From an uncultured Chloroflexota bacterium (GTDB taxonomy: Bacteria; Chloroflexota; Anaerolineae; Aggregatilineales; Phototrophicaceae): DNA of 64,000 nt. The translations under genes and the position numbers were made by a program. Where the stretch lies: the NCBI GenBank assembly GCA_937974245.1, contig CALJKV010000124.1, forward strand, positions 7,477-71,476, written 5' to 3'. Below are positions 43,654 through 52,705 of this stretch, in pieces; positions within the stretch are counted from its first letter, which is position 1; the number at the start of each line of letters is the position of its first letter. The notes beneath the pieces were generated by a model, which was not told where the DNA came from, made no database searches, and was given only the letters and a program-made list of their open reading frames with translations.

Positions 43654-45713
43654 AATTCGCGTCCTTTACTTTTGTAAAATAGCAGTACTGCCATCGTGAC
43701 GAAAAACCCTATCCCGGAAACCAGCGCGACATTAAAGGTGATGTTATTCAGATCGGAAATCGTCCTGTCGTCGGGCAGCCCCGGCCAGTTGGACGGCCAG
43801 ATTTTCCCGGCGGATGGTGCAGGCGTGTAATCCCGGTTGCGGTAAATGTACACACCGTCCACCGTGTCCACGTACTCCAGCCGGTCATCGGCCATCGGGT
43901 AGGCCGCCACAACATGGCTGACATCCCATTCCGCCAGTATACCCGTATCCAACACCGCGTCACGGTTCGCGTTCGAGAGGTCATTTCCGGTTACATTGTT
44001 CAGCGGCGGCAGAATCACACTGTAAGTGTCTCCTGGCACGCCGCCCCCCTGGGCGATGGCCGCCGCGACGCCGGTCAACTGGAAGGGGTCAATCCCGCCG
44101 AAGAGCCGCAGCCCGTAGGCCGCCGCGACCTGTTGCTCTAAACTATAGGTAGGGGAATACACCCGCGCCGCATCGTCGGCTAACAGGCGTTCCGCTAACG
44201 GCGCTTGCGTATCCAGCCAGAATTCCGGCCCCTGCCACGTCACCCATTGCCGCCCTGTCCACAGGCTGTCGGCCATCACCAGCAGCAGGAGCAGCAGCCC
44301 CAACCGTTCCGGGCGCAGTTTGCCGTACAGTGCCAGGAGCAGGATGAGACCCAGCGCCGTCCCGATCACCAGCGTACTCAGCCCGGTACTGGTGGGCAGC
44401 GGCAAAACGGCCAATGTCAGCCCGCCGCATAGCGCCGCCACGCCGATTCCGCCCGCCGCTAAGAGACGGGGGATGAGAAGGAGGTTTTTAGGGGCGGTAT
44501 CAACTGTTATTCCCGCATTTCTAGCCCTTTTACCCCCTCTAAATCTCCCCCGCCAGCGGGGGCGACTTGTTAGCCCTGTTTGACCAGTTCCCTCCCCGTT
44601 TGCCGGGAGGGTTGGGGAGGGGGCAAAAGACACCACAAACCCCATCAAAGTGTCCAGCCCGTGCCCGGCCAGCAGCGCGACGGCCAGCACCACGCCGAAC
44701 CAGGCGCGGGAAGGCACGCGAAACCACAGCAGGCCCGGCACAAGCCGTACGAGAATCGGCCACAGTGGGCCGTTTTCCCCCAGGGCATACAGCAGGCTGA
44801 CGATCAGCACGCCCCACCAGAAGGCGAAGCGGCGCGGTTTGGAAAATAACGCGATTCCGGCCAGCAGCAGGGCAGGCAGGCCAAGATAGGTGAGCGTTTC
44901 GACGTTGCCTTCATGGGCGGGCAGGATGAGTCCGGCGAGGTGGCCGGGTTCTAATGAGAACACCCCGGCATCCTGCGGCGTAAGTGTCGCCCGGTTGAGA
45001 TAAGGCCGCCAGCCCAGCAGCGGCAGCAGTACTGAAGCGGTCAGCAGCAGGAACACTGGTACGACCAGCAGCCGCCCCAGGACATGCCGCCCGTCACGCT
45101 TTTGCGCGATTCCGCACAGTTCATAGGCTGCGGCGATGCTCAAGGAGAACAGACTCAACCGTACATCCGCCAGGAAGAGCAGCGCGGCGAAAACCGCCGT
45201 CCGCACGTGCGCGTACAGGGACGAATCGCGCAGGCTCACCATCAGCCACGGCCACCACGCCAGCGCGTACACCAGGTCGAGATGCCCCGCGCCGAGATGC
45301 CCTAACGCCTTAGGTGCGAAAGCATACGCCGCCGCACTGAGCGCAGCCGCTTCCGGGCGCATCCCTTCTGCCCGCGCCCAGCGCCACATGCCCCACCCGG
45401 CCAGCAGTAGGTGTAGGCCGATCATGAGGTTCAGGTGGGACGCCGGGGAGAACAGCAGTGCCAGCCACTGTGGGGGATAGGCCGTTTTATTGAGGGGATT
45501 CGCCGCGAATGGCCCACCGGCCATGATGGTTTCCTGCCAGACCGGAAACTGCGAATAACCCCACGCCTGGCGCAGGTGGAATGCCGCCGGCCAGTGCGAA
45601 ATCGCGGCGTCGGAGTAGGGTGTCCCAGGGATAAAGGGCAGGCCATCCCCGCGCCAGCCGACCAGCACCAGCAAGGCGAGGCCGGCGGTAAGCAGGGTGA
45701 TTTTATGGCGCAT
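43650..45713 (-). CDS. Large multi-pass membrane protein (GT-C-like) carrying an in-frame repeat insertion
   Basis: This protein of 687 residues has about twelve membrane helices and motifs like YfhO (PFIPGTPYSDAAISHWPAAF, then GPFAANPLNKTAYPPQW). Near residues 360-400 a basic, Pro/Gly/Arg-rich insert reads PSPTLPANGEGTGQTG and PRWRGRFRGGKRA. It is the translation of a palindromic repeat at about 44533-44632. The reading frame survives it. The gene overlaps the one before by 11 bases and the one after by 4, so the three are one operon. Confidence 0.82.
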   Translation of the reverse strand: MRHKITLLTAGLALLVLVGWRGDGLPFIPGTPYSDAAISHWPAAFHLRQAWGYSQFPVWQETIMAGGPFAANPLNKTAYPPQWLALLFSPASHLNLMIGLHLLLAGWGMWRWARAEGMRPEAAALSAAAYAFAPKALGHLGAGHLDLVYALAWWPWLMVSLRDSSLYAHVRTAVFAALLFLADVRLSLFSLSIAAAYELCGIAQKRDGRHVLGRLLVVPVFLLLTASVLLPLLGWRPYLNRATLTPQDAGVFSLEPGHLAGLILPAHEGNVETLTYLGLPALLLAGIALFSKPRRFAFWWGVLIVSLLYALGENGPLWPILVRLVPGLLWFRVPSRAWFGVVLAVALLAGHGLDTLMGFVVSFAPSPTLPANGEGTGQTGLTSRPRWRGRFRGGKRARNAGITVDTAPKNLLLIPRLLAAGGIGVAALCGGLTLAVLPLPTSTGLSTLVIGTALGLILLLALYGKLRPERLGLLLLLLVMADSLWTGRQWVTWQGPEFWLDTQAPLAERLLADDAARVYSPTYSLEQQVAAAYGLRLFGGIDPFQLTGVAAAIAQGGGVPGDTYSVILPPLNNVTGNDLSNANRDAVLDTGILAEWDVSHVVAAYPMADDRLEYVDTVDGVYIYRNRDYTPAPSAGKIWPSNWPGLPDDRTISDLNNITFNVALVSGIGFFVTMAVLLFYKSKGREL
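44533..44632 (-). mobile_element. Palindromic repeat element inserted inside a gene
   Basis: Two GC-rich hairpins lie in about 100 bases: CCCCCGC/GCGGGGG (44547-44562) and CCCTCCC/GGGAGGG (44590-44611), followed by TTGGGGAGGGGG. The sequence resembles dispersed palindromic repeats usually found between genes. Here it lies within the reading frame of the membrane protein and reads through as about 35 residues. No transposase is present. Confidence 0.65.
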
Positions 45714-47322
45714 AGACCGTCACGCTGCCGAAGCGTGCCAACATACGCAGCCCATCGGCACATGCTGCTGTGCCCAGCGCCTTTTCTTGTGGCCCGACCA
45801 GGACATAATTCACCTGGTATTGGCGGGTATGCAGCAGACTGTCACAATCTTCTGGCGGGAGGGCGCCACTGTACCAGGCCAGCACCGCCGCTTCACGTTC
45901 GGCAGCTCGCATCGTCTCGTATGGGTGGCCGTAGACGACCTGCCCACCTGTCCAGCCCGGCAGCCAGGCACTCACGTTGGGCGAGGCCAGCACGACAAAA
46001 CGGCTGTGGTTGCTGCTCTCCATCCAGTCGAAAACCGCCCGGTAATCCTGCTCCAGGAACAGGTTGTTGTTCTGGTCAGGCTGGCCGTTAAGAATAGGCA
46101 GCAGCGGCGCGACCAGGACAAATACCTGGCTGACGGCAATGAATGGTACGACTAATGCTGCCAGTCGGTAACGCCAGGGGCGGTTGATACGTTGGAACCA
46201 GAAGTCTTCCAGTGCCCGTGTCGCGAAATATGCCAGAGGGATCATCATCCCAGCAGAGAAACGCCGCTGTATGTTTGTCGGCATGTACATCAGGATCACG
46301 ATGGCGATCAACCACAGCAGCATGATCTGGTCGCCATCAGGTTCAAAGCGGCGCACCGCCCGGTATAACCCTGGCAGCGCGATGATCAGTGGCAGCCCCA
46401 GGCCAACCAGCAGATACAATGGCGGGGGAGCCGGGGTTACGTTCTGCCGGCTCCATTCCGCGATGATTGGATTGTCAGTCAGGATGAGGACATAGTACAC
46501 CATGACCGGCAGCACCGGCAGCGCCACCATAAGTCCCCAGCGGAGTTCATCCATATAGAAGCGGCGTGCTATCCACCAGTGCCAGAGGACATACGCACCC
46601 ACCGCCGCCAAAAACGGGACGAGCGCCTGGGGATAGAGAATAGCGATTACCAGGCTGACCAGTGCCGCCGTGAGACCCCCGTTTTTCGCATTGGGGCGCA
46701 TATTCACCCCCGGACGGAACGCCTGCACAATCACGCCGGCTAACAGCGCCAGGCACGCCAGCGTCAGTGGAAAGTGGACATTCACCGCACTGCTGTATAG
46801 CGGAAACATCTCCGGTATCATCAGGTCTGGGAAACGGGTATCGCCGGTCAAGGTGCCGAATAACCACCCGAATCCCGCGCCAACCCCGATCAGCACAAAA
46901 AATATCCGGCGGGTGCGAATCCGTGTCCAGATTGTTGCTCCCAGGTGATACAGCGCCATATACATCATCAGCGTAGCGACCACCCGTGCCGCGTGGAATA
47001 GCGCAATCGGGGAGATACGTGTCAACCGCGCCAGGTGGCCTAAAGCCGGATAGATGATCTGAAGAAAAGCCCCATTCTGAACTTCGGGTGTGTGCAGGAA
47101 GCGTACCAGCCAACTGCCTTGTGTTCCCTGGAACATCTTCGCGAGATAGGTTGCGCCATCACGATAGTTGTTGAGCACTCCCATAAACTGCCATTGTGTG
47201 CCAACCCCGCTGAGCGCCACCCATAAAAAGGGTAGAAACACCAGCAGCGCTAACCCACTACTGACCACGATCACCCATCGCCATTCGGCAGGCGTGATAT
47301 AAACGGAATCATGCTTCTGCAC
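45703..47322 (-). CDS. Large multi-pass membrane protein, probable glycosyltransferase
   Basis: This protein of 539 residues has about twelve membrane helices and a short outer tail. A DGATYLAKMFQGTQGSW segment follows the first helix, with a later ERWS-free loop and a C-terminal soluble domain (VVLASPNVSAWLPGWTGGQ). The shape is GT-C-like. It is the first gene of the three-gene run 47322-41374. Start is GTG 47322 with a weak GGTGAT site. Target not identifiable. Confidence 0.78.
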   Translation of the reverse strand: MQKHDSVYITPAEWRWVIVVSSGLALLVFLPFLWVALSGVGTQWQFMGVLNNYRDGATYLAKMFQGTQGSWLVRFLHTPEVQNGAFLQIIYPALGHLARLTRISPIALFHAARVVATLMMYMALYHLGATIWTRIRTRRIFFVLIGVGAGFGWLFGTLTGDTRFPDLMIPEMFPLYSSAVNVHFPLTLACLALLAGVIVQAFRPGVNMRPNAKNGGLTAALVSLVIAILYPQALVPFLAAVGAYVLWHWWIARRFYMDELRWGLMVALPVLPVMVYYVLILTDNPIIAEWSRQNVTPAPPPLYLLVGLGLPLIIALPGLYRAVRRFEPDGDQIMLLWLIAIVILMYMPTNIQRRFSAGMMIPLAYFATRALEDFWFQRINRPWRYRLAALVVPFIAVSQVFVLVAPLLPILNGQPDQNNNLFLEQDYRAVFDWMESSNHSRFVVLASPNVSAWLPGWTGGQVVYGHPYETMRAAEREAAVLAWYSGALPPEDCDSLLHTRQYQVNYVLVGPQEKALGTAACADGLRMLARFGSVTVYAP

Positions 47323-47775
47323 GGATCACCCCCCGGCCTTGACCGCTTGTGTGTGGATTCCTGCGCGGTGTATAATCAACATGAAATCTATCTCAAAAAG
47401 TATCCGACGCAGGCGTTGTATTCTGGAAAAATCCAGGTTATTCATAGGTCATCTCATAGTCAACATATATCAGTTAGGCGTTTTAGACAATTGTGATATG
47501 CTGACCAACACTTATATCCTATAGATGATTGCCGTCCGCGCCTGGGTATAAAACACGGTTTTTGTGCGTGGTGGCGGGACAGTGTATTTATCAGATCGGC
47601 TAGGTGTTATCCAGTTGCGAGAACAATCCTGTGTGAAAAAAGGGCTTCGGCCCCTTGTCCTACCAGCCAACTGTAACATCCTGCCCGGTATCGTGGATAG
47701 AATAATCCAACAAGACTGCCTTCATTGTACCCACTGCTGGGCAGGGGGCGCTAGCAAAGAGATGAACCATTCATC
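47323..47775. other. Divergent intergenic region, no gene seen
   Basis: This AT-rich stretch of about 450 bases contains no convincing frame. A GGGC-TTCG-GCCC hairpin with the stable UUCG loop lies at 47642-47653. Promoters for the gene run below and the zinc-ribbon gene above must lie here; I cannot place them surely. Confidence 0.5.
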
Positions 47776-48477
47776 ATGATTGAACTTGAAACACTCTATC
47801 GTATTCAGGAAATAGAACTGGAAATTCTGGCCGGTCTCAGGCGGTTGAAGGAAATCACGGCGGCCTTACAGGAAAACGAGGCACTGGTGAACGCCCAGGC
47901 CGCCCTGGATACCGCGCAGCGGCGGGTCACCCCGTTCCAGTCCCAATCGCGCAACCTGGAATTAGAGATTCAGTCCAACCGGGACAAGGCCAGAGGCGCG
48001 GAAGACCGGCTCTATAGTGGCAGCGTCAAAAATCCGAAAGAACTCCAGGACATCCAAAACGAAATCGCTTCATTGAAGAAGCGTCATGGCGAATTGGAAG
48101 ACCATCTTTTGGAAACTATGTTGGCAGTAGAGGAGGCCGAGGCTGTCCTGGGCGAGGCACAGACACACCTGAACGCGGTGACGGCATCATTTACGGCGGA
48201 GCACGGCCAGTTGATTGAGGAACGTGACAGGCTTAAGGCGCGTGATACCGTGCTGCGCCAGGAGCGTGAGCAGCGTCGGGCCGGGGCTGGGTCGGATTTA
48301 CTCAAGTTATATGACGACCTGCGCCCGCGCAAAAACAACCAGCCTATTGCTCTGTTGACTGGCGGTTCCTGTGCGGTGTGCGGGGTGGAGCAGAATCGGC
48401 TCGTAGCGGATGCTGCCCGGCGGCGGCATGAAATTGTCTACTGTATCAGTTGTGAACGCATTTTGTATGCACGCTGA
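47776..48477 (+). CDS. Coiled-coil protein with C4 zinc ribbon (CT398/DUF164-like)
   Basis: This protein of 233 residues is a long helical hairpin (about 10-180, rich in Glu, Ala, Leu; LYSGSVKNPKELQDIQNEI is a family hallmark) followed by a zinc ribbon with CAVC and CISC pairs. Such proteins are common in bacteria and are linked to RNA or flagellar-associated functions in some species, but their role is not settled. It starts 298 bases after the minus-strand operon and ends 8 bases before the NACHT-like gene, so the two are likely cotranscribed. Confidence 0.9.
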   Translation: MIELETLYRIQEIELEILAGLRRLKEITAALQENEALVNAQAALDTAQRRVTPFQSQSRNLELEIQSNRDKARGAEDRLYSGSVKNPKELQDIQNEIASLKKRHGELEDHLLETMLAVEEAEAVLGEAQTHLNAVTASFTAEHGQLIEERDRLKARDTVLRQEREQRRAGAGSDLLKLYDDLRPRKNNQPIALLTGGSCAVCGVEQNRLVADAARRRHEIVYCISCERILYAR

Positions 48478-48485
48478 GGTTCATT

Positions 48486-51140
48486 ATGGGCTTTGATGTT
48501 GAGAATTTCGGATTAGGACTGCTCACCGGTTGGGTGACAGCTTATGGTGTATACCGTGCCCGTCACCGGATCAGTTCGGTGATGCGGGCGACCCGGCAGG
48601 GGGCGACCAGCGCCCAGGATTATGCCAAGCAGAGCGCTGACAGCCGTTATGTGAGCGACCTGGTGAATTATGCCGAAACGCAGCATCTGGCCGGACGCTG
48701 GGTGAATCTCTCGCGTATCCTGATCGAACCACGTTTTATCGTGGCCCCGCCGTTTGTGTCTCCCCCGGATGATGAAGCCGAAATGGATGCTTATTCGGTT
48801 GTGCCGATCACGCCTGATTATCCGGCCTTGTATGCTCCGTACAACGTCCACACCCTGGTGCTGGACGAACTCGCAACCGGGAGTCACGCGCTGGCAATTC
48901 TGGGTAATCCTGGCAGTGGACGCACCACAACGCTGCTGGCAATCGCCCTCAAGAGTCTGGGGCGGCTGAATCTGCCACCGCCGCCAGACAAAGTCCAGGA
49001 ACGACTGGACGCCGAAGAAATGGCTTTGAGCGACAAGCAGCGTGCCGACCAGTTGGAGGAGCGCCGCACGGTTGAGCAGCGTGCCAGGGAACGCTTTGCC
49101 AAAGAACAGGGCATCACTTTTGATGTGGATGAGGATACCGGAATACCGTTGTTGAATCGCCTGATGCCGGTGTATCTCGATCTGGCCGATCTGGTGATTG
49201 ATGTCGCTGTGACCGGCACTGAGCTTGACCCTGCCGAACCGTTGGTGCAGGCTGTACAGCGGCAGGTGGGGCGGATCACCGCCAGCACGATCCCGCGTAA
49301 CCTGTATAAGCGCCTGAACAGCGGCGGGCTGCTGCTGCTGCTGGATGGTTACGACGATTTGCCGGAGAGCGAACGCCGCCCACGCCTGACATGGTTGCAG
49401 GAACTCATGCGCCAGTACCCGGATAACTTCTATATTGTAGCCGGGCCGCTCAATGGGTACGGTTTGCTTTCCCGCCTGTGCCTGACCCCGGTTTATCTGC
49501 GGGCATGGGATGACGCGGACAGAGCGCTTGCGGTGGATCGTTGGGCGGCGGCCTGGCCGGAAATCGCGGGAAGTCGCCGGGAACGCGCCCCTGAACCTGA
49601 CGCGGAAGTGGTAGCACGCGCCAGAATCAATAACCGGGCGTTGTCCCCCTTTGATCTGACCTTGAAAATCTGGGCGAATTTCGCTGAGGACACCCAGTTA
49701 AGCGGGCCTGAGGGTTGGCTGCGGGCATATACGAGCCGGATGCTGCCGGATGACCAGCCGTTGGCTGATACACTGCCACAGCTTACCCAGGCCGCCGCCT
49801 TACAGTTGGATGAAGGCGCTATCACCAGGGCACGATTGGAAGCTCTGATGACGGGCGTTTCGGTTTCGGAGGATGTGGCAGCGGTAGAATCTCAATCCAC
49901 TGATGAGGCCGAATCCGACGAAGACAAGAAGGAAGCGGTCAGCGCCCAGGGTAAGTTCCTGGCAGCGTTACGACGTGCCGGGTTGCTGATACGGTCCGCC
50001 GGTGGGCGTTATCGTTTCCGTCATGGGCATCTCACGGCGTATCTCGCGAGCCTCGCGTTGGGGCAGCTCGATGAACGCGCCCTGCTCGTTAAGGCTGAAC
50101 ATCCGGCATGGCAGCAGGCGGCAGCTTACGCCGCGCTGCATACAGACCTTGAACCAGTGGTGCGGGCACGGTTGAATGCCCCCCCGGACATCCGGCGTGA
50201 CCATGTGCTGGCGATTGCCTACTGGCTGCATTATGCGCCGGCCAGCGTTTCCTGGCGCGTATCGTATTTGAAGCACCTCGCGCTGCTTTTCGCCAATCCC
50301 AGCCAGTATGGTCTGGTGCGGGAACGGGTGGCGGCGGCGCTTATCCAGACTCGTGACCAGAGCGTCGGCCAGGTTTTCCTCAAGGCGATGTCCCATGACG
50401 ACGCTGGAATCCGGCAGTTAGCCTGTATCGCGGTGGGCGCGGTGGGCGTCCCCGATGCCCTCAAGGGGTTGGAAAAACTGCTGATGGATGACCCGGATGT
50501 CTATGTACAGATCGCAGGGGCGCTGGGGTTGGGCGCACTGGGGACGGATGAAGCGCTCATCGCACTGGTGGAAGCGTTCGCCACAGTAGAAGAGCATTTG
50601 CGTCAGGCGATTGCTGAAGTGTTTGCCGGAATCCCCGATGAGGGTTATCCGATTCTCTACGACGCCATCCACGACGAGGATACGCTGCTGCGCCGGGCAG
50701 CGGTGTTCGGTATCCGGCGGTTGCGTTCGCCCTGGGCCGTGACGACTATTCACCGTGCCTACCTGGAAGACGCGCAGTTCATTGTCCGGTCTGCCGCGCA
50801 GGTTGCCTTCCAGGCGTTGCAAGATAGCGGCAGCAAAGGGCCGCATCCCTACCCGGTGGTGGAGTCGATTCCCTGGTTGCGCAGGTGGGTCAGTGAACGC
50901 GGTGAAATGCTGCCAGCAGGTGAAGGTGCGAACCTTGTACTGTTACGGGCGCTGCAAGAGGGTGACGACGGTATCCGGCTGCTCTCGGCGGCGGCGCTGG
51001 GGCAGCTTGGTGTGGCGGCGAATGCTAAATCGCTCTATACCGCGCTGCGTGACCGCCAACCGGAAGTGCGTGAGGCGGCTTACCGGGCACTGGCTGCGCT
51101 CCAGGGGCAAATGGGCATCCCGCTGCCAGCGGTGCTGTAG
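48486..51140 (+). CDS. NACHT-like P-loop NTPase with HEAT repeats
   Basis: This protein of 884 residues has an N-terminal hydrophobic segment (LGLLTGWVTAYGVY), a P-loop region (residues about 120-300), a helical middle and C-terminal HEAT-like repeats (about 640-880; ALIQTRDQSVGQVFLKAM, IAVGAVGVPDALKGLEKLL, GALGLGALGTDEALIALVEAF). The Walker A is GNPGSGRTT (140-148), with Arg in place of the usual Lys; Walker B is LLLLLDGYDDLP. STAND-type ATPases with repeat sensors act in signalling or antiphage defence. It may be a structural or ATP-binding, weakly hydrolysing version. Confidence 0.82.
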   Translation: MGFDVENFGLGLLTGWVTAYGVYRARHRISSVMRATRQGATSAQDYAKQSADSRYVSDLVNYAETQHLAGRWVNLSRILIEPRFIVAPPFVSPPDDEAEMDAYSVVPITPDYPALYAPYNVHTLVLDELATGSHALAILGNPGSGRTTTLLAIALKSLGRLNLPPPPDKVQERLDAEEMALSDKQRADQLEERRTVEQRARERFAKEQGITFDVDEDTGIPLLNRLMPVYLDLADLVIDVAVTGTELDPAEPLVQAVQRQVGRITASTIPRNLYKRLNSGGLLLLLDGYDDLPESERRPRLTWLQELMRQYPDNFYIVAGPLNGYGLLSRLCLTPVYLRAWDDADRALAVDRWAAAWPEIAGSRRERAPEPDAEVVARARINNRALSPFDLTLKIWANFAEDTQLSGPEGWLRAYTSRMLPDDQPLADTLPQLTQAAALQLDEGAITRARLEALMTGVSVSEDVAAVESQSTDEAESDEDKKEAVSAQGKFLAALRRAGLLIRSAGGRYRFRHGHLTAYLASLALGQLDERALLVKAEHPAWQQAAAYAALHTDLEPVVRARLNAPPDIRRDHVLAIAYWLHYAPASVSWRVSYLKHLALLFANPSQYGLVRERVAAALIQTRDQSVGQVFLKAMSHDDAGIRQLACIAVGAVGVPDALKGLEKLLMDDPDVYVQIAGALGLGALGTDEALIALVEAFATVEEHLRQAIAEVFAGIPDEGYPILYDAIHDEDTLLRRAAVFGIRRLRSPWAVTTIHRAYLEDAQFIVRSAAQVAFQALQDSGSKGPHPYPVVESIPWLRRWVSERGEMLPAGEGANLVLLRALQEGDDGIRLLSAAALGQLGVAANAKSLYTALRDRQPEVREAAYRALAALQGQMGIPLPAVL

Positions 51141-51163
51141 CGGTTGCTCGCCGCAAGACTATC

Positions 51164-51195
51164 AACGAGGGGCTGCTGCTCCTCGTTTTGCTTTA
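51164..51195 (+). terminator. Rho-independent terminator after NACHT-like gene
   Basis: AACGAGG (51164-51170) and CCTCGTT (51181-51187) form a 7-pair stem followed by TTGCTTT. Confidence 0.75.
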
Positions 51196-51260
51196 GAGTG
51201 ATTCTGATCTAAGGAAGATTTCCTTCCTAAGCGCCTCCTGGTGACACCAGGATATTACTC

Positions 51261-51372
51261 GGTGATAAAGCGCGATATCGCGCCGAGGGTGGGACACCGG
51301 AGGGAAACTGAGCGCAGTCTCGGAACGGAGCGGGTCGCGTGCGACCAGTCGGGATATCGCACAATTATCACC
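51261..51372. repeat. Imperfect inverted-repeat element with inner hairpins
   Basis: A left arm at 51261-51281 (GGTGATAA...GCGATATC) pairs with a right arm at 51351-51372, leaving a 69-base loop holding GGTCGC-GT-GCGACC (51333-51346). The 15-mer ATTACTCGGTGATAA overlapping the left arm (51254-51268) recurs at 51432-51446. It may be a small non-autonomous element or a structured RNA. No gene lies in 51188-51515. Confidence 0.5.
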
Positions 51373-51515
51373 CCTGGCCGACAGCGGGCAGGTTGAGCAA
51401 TGCTGGACAGAGCCTGAGCGACGATCACAGCATTACTCGGTGATAATCATCCTTATCATGAGTAAAATCGCTTAAATCGCCTCGTAGCGGCAAATCAAGG
51501 TGGTTGTGTGGCCCA

Positions 51516-52370
51516 TCAGCCTGCCAGAGCCGAGGTGAGATATGCAAAGATCGTACCAATATGGTTATTGATCGTTGAGAAGTGACCGCCATCGTCCACA
51601 AGATGGAAGACACTGTGCCGTAGCGTTGAGTTGAAATACTCGCCCATAACCGGCGGCACCTGGATATCATGGCGACCATACCACAGCCCGACTTCCATCG
51701 TAATATCCTCAATGCGGAAGCCCCAGTCGTGAACATACAACTGCCATTCATAGGCATCGCCATCAACGCCGTTCCGATGCGCTTCACTGGCATCGGCGGA
51801 GAAAATATCCACTGTATCCGGCGCGTGTTTGAAATAAGCCACGTCCGGCGCTGGCATCCCCTTAATCATCGTTTTGCGCATTTTTTCCGGGTCAGCATAG
51901 AATTTGCCCATTTGTTGAAGTGCCATCCGGTTAGCGGCGGGTATCCGGCGTGCAAGGAAAAAGATCATCCGTACAGGAAACCACATACCTTTGAAGCGCC
52001 CTTCTGCATTGGGCGGTGCTGTGCCACTGATAATTGCTGCCCGGCTCAATCGTTCCGGCATGAAGTGTGCCAGTGTAGCGACATACGGCCCGCCACCGGA
52101 AAGCCCGAACACACTAAATTTGCCAATCTCCAGTCTATCGGCTAAGGCTTGCACGTCTGCGCTCCAATCACGAAGCTGTCGTCCCTGCTTGAAGTCCGAA
52201 AGACCAAATCCGGGACGATCCGGAGCGATAAGCCGGATATCCTGTTGATGCGCGGCCTCAGCGAACCACTGGGCTTCGAGTCGTGAGCCATTGCCGCCGT
52301 GAAAATACATGACGGACAGCCCGGCAGGATTGCCGTACTCGGCATAGCCAAGTCGTCGCCCGTCATTCAA
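51516..52370 (-). CDS. Alpha/beta hydrolase
   Basis: This protein of 284 residues has the alpha/beta-hydrolase fold: oxyanion loop HGGNGSR, nucleophile elbow GLSGGGP (Ser), acid in WYGRHD, and a late His in DGGHFS. The substrate is unknown. The TTG at 52370 is the only standard start nearby. A perfect AGGAGG lies at 52449-52444, 7 bases before an in-frame ATC (52436), and the frame is open between. So the real N-terminus may be about 22 residues longer from a rare AUC start. It is transcribed toward the HEAT-repeat gene. Confidence 0.85.
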   Translation of the reverse strand: MNDGRRLGYAEYGNPAGLSVMYFHGGNGSRLEAQWFAEAAHQQDIRLIAPDRPGFGLSDFKQGRQLRDWSADVQALADRLEIGKFSVFGLSGGGPYVATLAHFMPERLSRAAIISGTAPPNAEGRFKGMWFPVRMIFFLARRIPAANRMALQQMGKFYADPEKMRKTMIKGMPAPDVAYFKHAPDTVDIFSADASEAHRNGVDGDAYEWQLYVHDWGFRIEDITMEVGLWYGRHDIQVPPVMGEYFNSTLRHSVFHLVDDGGHFSTINNHIGTIFAYLTSALAG

Positions 52371-52436
52371 GACGATAGTCTGGTTGAGTTCCGGTTTTTC
52401 AAGTAACTGTTGGTGAAATGGTTGGATGGTGTTGAT

Positions 52437-52705
52437 AACGCTTCCTCCTGGTTAATAAGGGCTAGTTTGATAGGCATCCTGCCCAATGGTCAATCAACTA
52501 CGTAGTTCTAATGCATATTAAGAATAGTATAGCGTTCATATTCTTATCGTGCAGACATGGCATAGCACTCGTGACTTTTTGTTTCCTATTCCTAACCCAA
52601 ATCTTTGCACAAAAGCCGAACACAGGCATAATCGAGTTTAACGAACAGTGCCGTGATGTGGGTTTCGTTTTCCTGGCGTGTGTGGATAGATTGAGGTGTT
52701 GTTGT
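52437..52705. other. Divergent promoter region
   Basis: This region separates the hydrolase and the kinase genes. AT-rich blocks (AAGAATAGTATAG, TTCATATTCTTAT near 52520-52545) could hold promoters. The plus-strand frame open from 52511 is hydrophobic but has no ribosome site and joins the kinase in frame. I treat it as non-coding. Confidence 0.5.

Noticed and set aside
51425..51793. Minus-strand frame of 122 codons beside the hydrolase
   Set aside because: It overlaps the hydrolase gene in another frame, whose motifs are clear.
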